64,000 bases of DNA from Prorocentrum cordatum (taxonomy: Eukaryota > Sar > Dinophyceae > Prorocentrales > Prorocentraceae): the NCBI GenBank assembly GCA_963575745.1, contig CAUYUJ010000169.1, positions 53,287 to 117,286 of the forward strand. Direction: 5' to 3'. Within the stretch, counting starts at the first letter, position 1. Every line of letters begins with the position of its first letter. The notes beneath the pieces are model-generated. The model had not been told where the DNA came from and searched no databases. It saw only the letters and a list, made by a program, of their open reading frames with translations. A program made the position numbers and the translations under genes. Of the stretch, positions 58,546-64,000 are shown piece after piece.

Positions 58546-59790
58546 GTGGCTGGCGGTGGTAGACGTCGTCGTCGGCAGTCGTCGTCGACGGCGCCGTCGC
58601 CGAACCATTTCCCTCTTTGTCGCCCTTGTGGAGCACAGCCAGTATCTGATTGGTTTCGCCCATCCGTGCGCTGCCGAATAAAGTTAATGTGTGTGTGTGT
58701 GTGTCCGCTCCTTGCGTTGCAGTATGGCGAGTAGAGTAGAGTCGGATGGTACGTATTGTTCGCCCCCCAGGCCTTGCCACTTCACGGGCCGAGCAACACA
58801 CGATCAGTGTTCGCCTCCCCGTGTTGCCACCTGACGAAAGTAAGCGGGCGGGGGGCCCGACGGGGTGCTGGGCGGGCGAGCGGGCGGGCCGGCGCGCATG
58901 AGGGCGGGCGGGCGAGTGGGCGAGCGGGCGCGCGCGCGCGGGCTGGCATGCTGGCGGGCGGGCGGTGGTTGGGAGTGGTCGACGTCGTCGACTTCGTCGT
59001 CGTCATCCTCGTCATTCTCATCGTCGTCAGCAGTCGGCGTCGTCGCCGATACAGTTCCCCGTTGTCCCCGGTGGAATACAGACGAATCTCACTGGTGTCG
59101 CCCTCCTGTGGCTTGCCACCTGAAGCTTCGAACAATGTGCTCCCGTCCCCTGCGTTGCCACGTGGCGAGCAGAGAGTGTGTGTACGGTGCGCCCCCCAGG
59201 CCTGCCACTGCACGGGCCGAGCAGAACACCATGTGGCTTCGCACCCCTGCGGTAAGGAACTGTGCGTGTGTCTTCCGTGTTCTTGCGCTGGCACGCAGCG
59301 AGGACAGCAGAACGTGTGGTCGGTTCCCTTCCCCAGGCGGTGCCGCGTGACTCGTAGAGCAGGGCAGAACGAGCCCACGCGTGGCCACGTGACGAGTAAC
59401 GTATAGATGGCCCAACCGTTGCCGAACGACTCCGCGGGGCCTCTTCGGATTCTCGAGGAAGGACCTCGAGGGCTCCGAAGCTTTCTGGCGGGCCGCCCGG
59501 CTCCTGCGTGGCCACGTGATGGGCAGAGCAGAACACGATATGCTTCCGCCCCCCGGCGTTGCCAGTTGACGAGTAAAGTAGCTGCCCACCGTGTTGCCAC
59601 GTGGGGACATTGGGATAGTAGATAGTATCGTGCTCGCCCCATGTGGCGTTGCCGCGTGACGGATATAATAGAATAATATGTGTTCCAGTTCCTGGCGATG
59701 CCTCGTGATGAGAACACTAGGATAGTATTGTGGTCGCCCTTCCTCTCAGGCATCGCCGTGTTGTGACGAGTAGAATGGTTTTGCATTGGG
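58546..59790. repeat. CACGTG-palindrome array, second block
   Basis: After a GT run (58687-58705), units resume: CACGTG at about 59158, 59387, 59515 and 59598, plus many one-base variants (CACGCG, CACTGC, CGCGTGAC). Each is followed by a GAGTA/GAGCAGAG-type word and a CCCC-rich word. Confidence 0.7.
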
Positions 59791-60339
59791 CGGGGCGGTC
59801 TAAGAGCGAGAAAACGGAGGGGATGCGGAGGCTTCCGACTGGGGAGGTCAAGGCAGGGTGGGGGGGAGTTTGCAGGAGCAGCACGGGGAAAGGGGGGAGG
59901 GAGGTGAGAGGGCGTTCGGCAGGGGGGGCGAAGGGGGAGGGCGGGGGGAGAGTTACGGGTAGTTTCCGGAGCGCAAGAAACGGGAGAGGGAGGGGGGGGT
60001 CCAATTGGGGAGGTGAAGGGAGGTGGAGGAGCTTGCAGAGGCCGCGTGTGAAAGAGGGCTTCCGTGGGTAGGCAAACAGGGGGAAGGGGGAGAGAGCGCT
60101 TTCGAACTCGGGAGGTGAAAGGGACAGGGGTGGCTACTCGCTGGGGGAAAGGAAGGGGCTGAGCTCCTGGCGGAGGAGCCGAAGCGGGCGAGGGAGGGGG
60201 TAGCTTCCGACGCGCGAAAAAAAAACAGGGAAGGGGGGGGGGTCCGATAGGGCAGAGTACAGAGGGAGGGGGATAGCTAAGGGGGCACCTCCCCCCCTTT
60301 GCTCGGTCTCCCCCCGTGGCGCGCTCTCCCACCCGATGG
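59791..60339. repeat. G-run rich purine tract, no gene
   Basis: GGGGGAGAGGG-type strand-asymmetric sequence with units of about 60-65 bases (GGGGAGGT.AAG.GAG). Pro-rich ORFs on the minus strand are artefacts. Confidence 0.5.
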
Positions 60340-60749
60340 CAGGAAGGGGCCCAGAGGCCCAGCAGCCACGCGTCGTAAAGATGCGGCGACGGACGCCCAG
60401 GGAGGGGAGGAAGCCCCATTACCATTGGCAGGGCCCCGTCCAAGAGATGTCCCTCTACAGGGGGAAGATTCAAAAATAGTCAAAAGATAATCTGGGGACG
60501 GACGCCCAGGGAGGGGAGGAAGCACCCGAAGGAAAGAAGGGGCCCAGAGGCCCAGAAGCCACACGTCGTAAAGATGCGGCGACGGACGCCCGGGGAGGGG
60601 AGGGAGCCCCATTGCCATTGGCAGGGCCCCGTCCAAGAGATGCCTCCCCGAGCTGGACACTGGAGATGGCCCTCGGGACTGCCGAGGCGGAGCGACACGC
60701 CAACATCACGAGGGCGGTCCCTTTGCATCTTGCGCTGGCTCTGCTGGTG
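60340..60749. repeat. Tandem and segmental duplication, copy 1
   Basis: 60345-60447 and 60535-60645 repeat each other (GGCCCAGAGGCCCAG ... CCCCGTCCAAGAGATG). A truncated F3 MITE (60449-60495) sits between. The whole block to the next MITE recurs at 62567-62861. Confidence 0.85.
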
Positions 60750-60918
60750 TTAGGTCGGGCCTGTCCCTCTACAGGGGGAACGCTCACAAATCGTCAAAAA
60801 ATAGTCCCGGGGCGGGGGCTGTTTTTTGGGTATCTTTTGACCATTCTGGAGTTTTGTTTTGCACATTTTTTATATCTTTCATCCAAAACCCCCCTGTAGG
60901 GGGACACGCCCGACTTAA
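60750..60918. mobile_element. TTAAGTCGGGC MITE (F3), copy E
   Basis: Ends TTAGGTCGGGCCTGTCCC and GGACACGCCCGACTTAA. Perfect 8-bp target duplication TGCTGGTG (60742-60749, 60919-60926). Confidence 0.93.
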
Positions 60919-60926
60919 TGCTGGTG

Positions 60927-62065
60927 TCGACCGCCCCTGCCCCTGCCAAGGGCGCCGCGCCGGGCTGCGGCAGCGGCAGGGCGCGGCGGAGCCTCAGCGC
61001 CGAGCCGGCGGGGTGGCTGTGTGCAACGGACGTCGCGGTGCCGGACGACGACAGCGACTTGGAGGACTCGGCTGCACGCAGGGGTACAGCCAAGACGCTG
61101 AAATAAGGAACGCCTCGGGTGCGGAAGGGGCTCGCTGTTCCTTAAGCTCTTCCATGGCTTCTCCTCCATCACTCCTCGTAAGAAGGGGCTTCGTTCCTAT
61201 GTAGCGTTCCTTCTGGTAGTGCCTCGACTGCAACCATTCGACGGAGCGACACTTGGTGCACCCCAGACAAGCTCGCGTCGTGAAAAAACAGAGGCGGGAG
61301 GCTTCTCACCGTTCTAGGCCCCCGGGGGCCCTCGCTGGGCCCGGGGTCCACCAAAAAGCGTTTCGGTCGGGATGAAGAACCAGCCCTGGGGAAAACGGTC
61401 AGGACAACCGGGGGGCCCGAATCGGAAAAGCAAGGGGTCCGGGGGGGGGAACTTGAGTTGGAGGACAAAGTCCACTTGCTTCCTGAAGGCAAAGATTTGG
61501 GGCATGCGCCAGATACCTTTCTCGCTTTCTAGTTACAAGCGTCTGTGGACACATTGGGCGTCACGTACGTAGATGCACTCAGGGTGGGTCCGTGTATAGA
61601 TAACGTGGCAGTTGCGTTCGGCGCATGGCAAGGCTAGAGAACGGGTAGATCCGCCCTCGGTAAGCTCTTATTCCAAAGCAGATGCAGGTGCACGCCGATC
61701 GTTGGAAATGGGTATTTCTGGATACCCAGATCCCAATTTACACTTCAAGCGCCTTCCCACTTCAAGAGCTGGCCTGTTTTTGCTGCTTCGTGCTATTCGT
61801 TAGGCAAGCCCGAACCCAATCTACTTGATCCGCCTTCCTGCTGCATGTTTCCACCTACTTCTTCCGACGGGGCGGGTACTCCCAACCCAGACCCCCGACG
61901 TCATGATTTTGTTCATATCGTCGACCCCCAGAGGTCTGGACCCGTTCCCCGGCTGCTTTTTCGTCCCGAGTCGCTCGTTGACGGTCTCGAGGCCCGGCGA
62001 GGGCCCCCAGACGCCGAAAACCATCAAAAACCTCCCCTCGTGATGTGTTCATGGCCCCGAGGGGA
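60927..62065. other. No gene recognised
   Basis: Mixed unique DNA. 61880-62040 contains AGAGGTCTGGACCCG and GAGGCCCGGCGAGGGCCCC, distantly like the ~180-bp satellite; 61270-61370 like its inverse. Confidence 0.35.
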
Positions 62066-62330
62066 TCTGGGAAACCCGCCGTGCGTTTTTTTGGCGTGGT
62101 CCGAAGGGCGGGGGGCCTGGGAGAAGCCCGAGCCCAGAGGCCGAACACCGCGGAAAGCACCCCGCCGTGGCGTTTTTGTTCTGGTCGTTGCCCGAAGGGG
62201 GCCTGGGAGAGACCCGAGCCCCGAGGCCGCAGACGGCGAAAAGCACCCCGCCGTGGTGTTTCTCTTGTCGTGGCCCGAAGGGGGCCCGGGAGAGTGCCCG
62301 CAGCGCGCGGGCCGCCGCGGTCGCACAGCA
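62066..62330. repeat. ~88-bp tandem repeat, 3 units
   Basis: Units (near 62070, 62154, 62243) share CCCGCCGTG.(C/T)GTTT, a CCCGAAGGGGGCC word and GGGAGA(G/A).CCCGAGCCC. Confidence 0.8.
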
Positions 62331-62390
62331 CGCGGCGCGGCGGGGCCGGGCCGCACCCCCGGGGGGGCCCTTGGCGCCTGCCCATGGCTG

Positions 62391-62615
62391 TAAGGGCGGG
62401 CCTGTCCCTCTGCAGTCAGGAGCGAAAGAAGGACGTACACATACATGAATCCACGCCGTTATCGAAATTTCGCATTGCGCGAATACTCGTATCACGCGGC
62501 CGGTCTCGCGGGTCAAGGGGCCGTGTTCATGTACATAGCTGGGCGCGTACGTCCTTTGGGGGCTCCCTCTACAGGGGGAAGGTTCAAAAACAGTCAAAAG
62601 ATAATCTGGGGACGG
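62391..62615. mobile_element. F4 MITE (62418-62566) nested in a truncated F3 MITE
   Basis: F3 left end TAAGGGCGGGCCTGTCCC is broken after CCCTCTGCA by F4, and F3 resumes with CCCTCTACAGGGGGA. The repeated CCTCTRCA is the likely target duplication. The F3 right end is missing; the block runs into the segmental duplication. Confidence 0.8.
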
Positions 62616-62861
62616 ACGCCCAGGGAGGGGAGGGAGCACCCGAAGGGAGGAAGGGGCCCAGAGGCCCAGAAGCCACACGTCGTAAAGATGCGGCGACGGA
62701 CGCCCAGGGAGGGGAGGGAGCCCCATTACCACTGGCAGGGCCCCATCCAAGAGATGCCTCCCCGAGCTGGACACTGGAGATGGCCCTCGGGACTGCCGAA
62801 GCGCAGCGACACGCCAACATCACGAGGGCGGTCCCTTGCTCCTGCGCTGGCTCTGCTGGTG
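62616..62861. repeat. Segmental duplication, copy 2
   Basis: Near-identical to 60497-60749, including the left flank CTCTGCTGGTG of the next MITE. Confidence 0.9.
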
Positions 62862-63020
62862 TTAAGTCGGGCCTGTCCCTCTACAGGGGGAACACTCAAA
62901 AACAGTCAAAAAATAGTCTGGGGACTATTTTGGGAGTATTCTGGGCATCGTTTGAGCATTTTTCGAGTAGTTGTTATTGTTCGTCCAAAATCCCCCTGTA
63001 GGGGGGCAGGCCCGACCTAA
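62862..63020. mobile_element. TTAAGTCGGGC MITE (F3), copy F, plus a solo end at 63043-63075
   Basis: Ends TTAAGTCGGGCCTGTCCC and GGGCAGGCCCGACCTAA. Left flank TGCTGGTG is as in copy E, but right flank is CCATAGCT, so the target duplication is broken. A solo F3 left end (TTGAGTCGGGCGTGCCCC) follows. Confidence 0.88.
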
Positions 63021-63075
63021 CCATAGCTTGTATGCGCCAGTCTTGAGTCGGGCGTGCCCCTGTACAGGGGGAATA

Positions 63076-63653
63076 CGGTGAAGGCGTTTGTTAAGGAGTA
63101 GTCCCAGGAGGCCTCAGACACTGGATGATTCCTTGTCTGATGAGGGCGGCGGCGATATCTCCATGGCCAATCCACGATTGGAGTTCCACCGGCTTCCAGA
63201 CCCTGGTTTCCTTATCCAATGGTTCCTGATTCAATGCCCCCACCGTATGCAAAAATACTCAAACAATAGCTTGGGGGCGAGTTGCTTTATTATTGTTTGA
63301 TTTCTGCCTGGCGGAAACACGTTAAGCCCAGACCCCCTCGCGCCGTGAAGAAATCACGACGGAAGGTTTTCCGCAATTTTCGGCCTCCAGGGTCTCTCGC
63401 CGTGCTTCGGGACGACTCTGGATGTTTTGGCTGTGGAAGGTTTCTTGATCTTCGATGGTTTTGCTGTGGAAGGCGCGACGTCCCCATAAAAAACATGAAT
63501 GGCCATCCTGGGGCCTCACTGTTGGGTTTCTTGTGGAAGTCTTCTTGTGGTCGAGCCCCCACTGCAGGTGGAAACGTGGGTGCGTGTTTTGATGATTTGC
63601 AATCGGTATACACATTCGCTAAGCTATATTACATTGATAAGGGGAACGAGCAC
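63076..63653. repeat. No gene; dispersed repeat at 63110-63215
   Basis: Matches 33935-34030 over about 90 bases. 63245-63300 looks like a small piece of the F3 middle (CTCAAACAATAGCTTGGGGG). Confidence 0.5.
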
Positions 63654-63820
63654 TGACATAAACATAAAAACTCTGAGGTCCGCGCGGATTTCTCGGATTG
63701 GCGCTGGACCCTCCTCCCTGGCGCGCGGAGCGCGCCAGGAGCGGCACCAGGGGCGCCGCCAGGGGGCCCCAACGCCGATCCGAGAAACCCGCGCGGACCT
63801 TCGGGCTGTTATGCTTACGT
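63654..63820. mobile_element. Fold-back MITE, family F1, copy 2
   Basis: Inverted ends around AGGTCCGCGCGGATTTCTCG and its mirror, AT-rich outer ACATAAA/GTTATG, GC-rich centre. Same plan as 29431-29595. Confidence 0.8.
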
Positions 63821-64000
63821 CCTTGCTCGCTCCCCTAGCTGGTCTTACAAAGTGTTCATCTGAGGCTACGGGGCCACGGTAGGCCACTCGTGGCGCGCGG
63901 CCGCAGGAGTCGGCGCCGTCCCCCCCCGGGCGGTGTCGAGGCGGGGCCGCCGGGGCGCGCCACACGCCCGCGGGCACGCCCAGCGCGGCCTCGAGCGACG
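63821..64000. other. No gene seen at window end
   Basis: GC-rich unique sequence; nothing assignable. Confidence 0.35.

Noticed and set aside
1-64000. CRISPR array or bacterial operon
   Set aside because: Tandem repeats are adjacent or degenerate without unique equal-length spacers, and no cas-like or other bacterial gene was recognised.

Overview
The window looks like nuclear DNA of a dinoflagellate. This is an inference from several signs: very GC-rich, repeat-saturated sequence; two decayed LINE retrotransposons with endonuclease, reverse transcriptase and RNase H; many short fold-back elements; and, just upstream of an intronless enzyme-like ORF, a 21-bp stretch resembling the dinoflagellate trans-spliced leader (last 11 bases exact). 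No rRNA, tRNA, CRISPR array or bacterial operon was recognised. A run of exactly 100 N (22020-22119) is a scaffold gap, so order across it is unproven.

Layout. 172-10177 (+): a (CT)n tract, then a chain of long GC-rich ORFs (nucleoprotein-like, membrane-protein-like, ADP-ribosyltransferase-like, Cys-rich). The chain ends in the C-terminal part of a LINE polyprotein but has no reverse transcriptase. 14406-22019 (-): a LINE with a proline/arginine-rich ORF1-like region, APE-type endonuclease, RT with an FVDD box, zinc knuckle and RNase H. The two units lie tail to tail and share their last 1.4 kb, 3' UTR, CT/GA tract and a ~155-bp tandem array, forming a diverged inverted repeat of about 7.1 kb (8777-15925) around a TCTTA-rich centre. 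Both units carry about 14 small hairpins with a GGCTTCAGCC-type core embedded in coding sequence, in more than one reading frame.

22120-34660: mainly dispersed and tandem repeats: (CTC)n and (GTC)n tracts, a ~180-bp satellite, CGATGCATCG palindromes, several fold-back (MITE-like) families and a GGATCC-rich minisatellite. 34661-40692: an island of lower GC and ordinary codon composition. It holds the leader relic, an adenosine-deaminase/ADGF-like gene broken by one in-frame TAG, a large ORF with a PA-like domain ending in a 42-bp minisatellite, and a possible small exon.

40693-49395: more MITEs, degenerate minisatellites and a possible decayed minus-strand ORF. 49484-55344 (+): a second LINE with an ORF1 (RanBP2-type zinc finger plus coiled coil) and a frameshifted EN-RT-RNase H ORF. 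55345-64000: G-run hairpins, (GTC)n, 10-11-bp phased repeats, a CACGTG-palindrome array, a segmental duplication, and nested MITEs, three of whose family members (in the whole window) show perfect 8-bp target-site duplications.

Most long ORFs in the microsatellite regions (CTC, GTC, GA, GGGC tracts) are composition artefacts and were left out.
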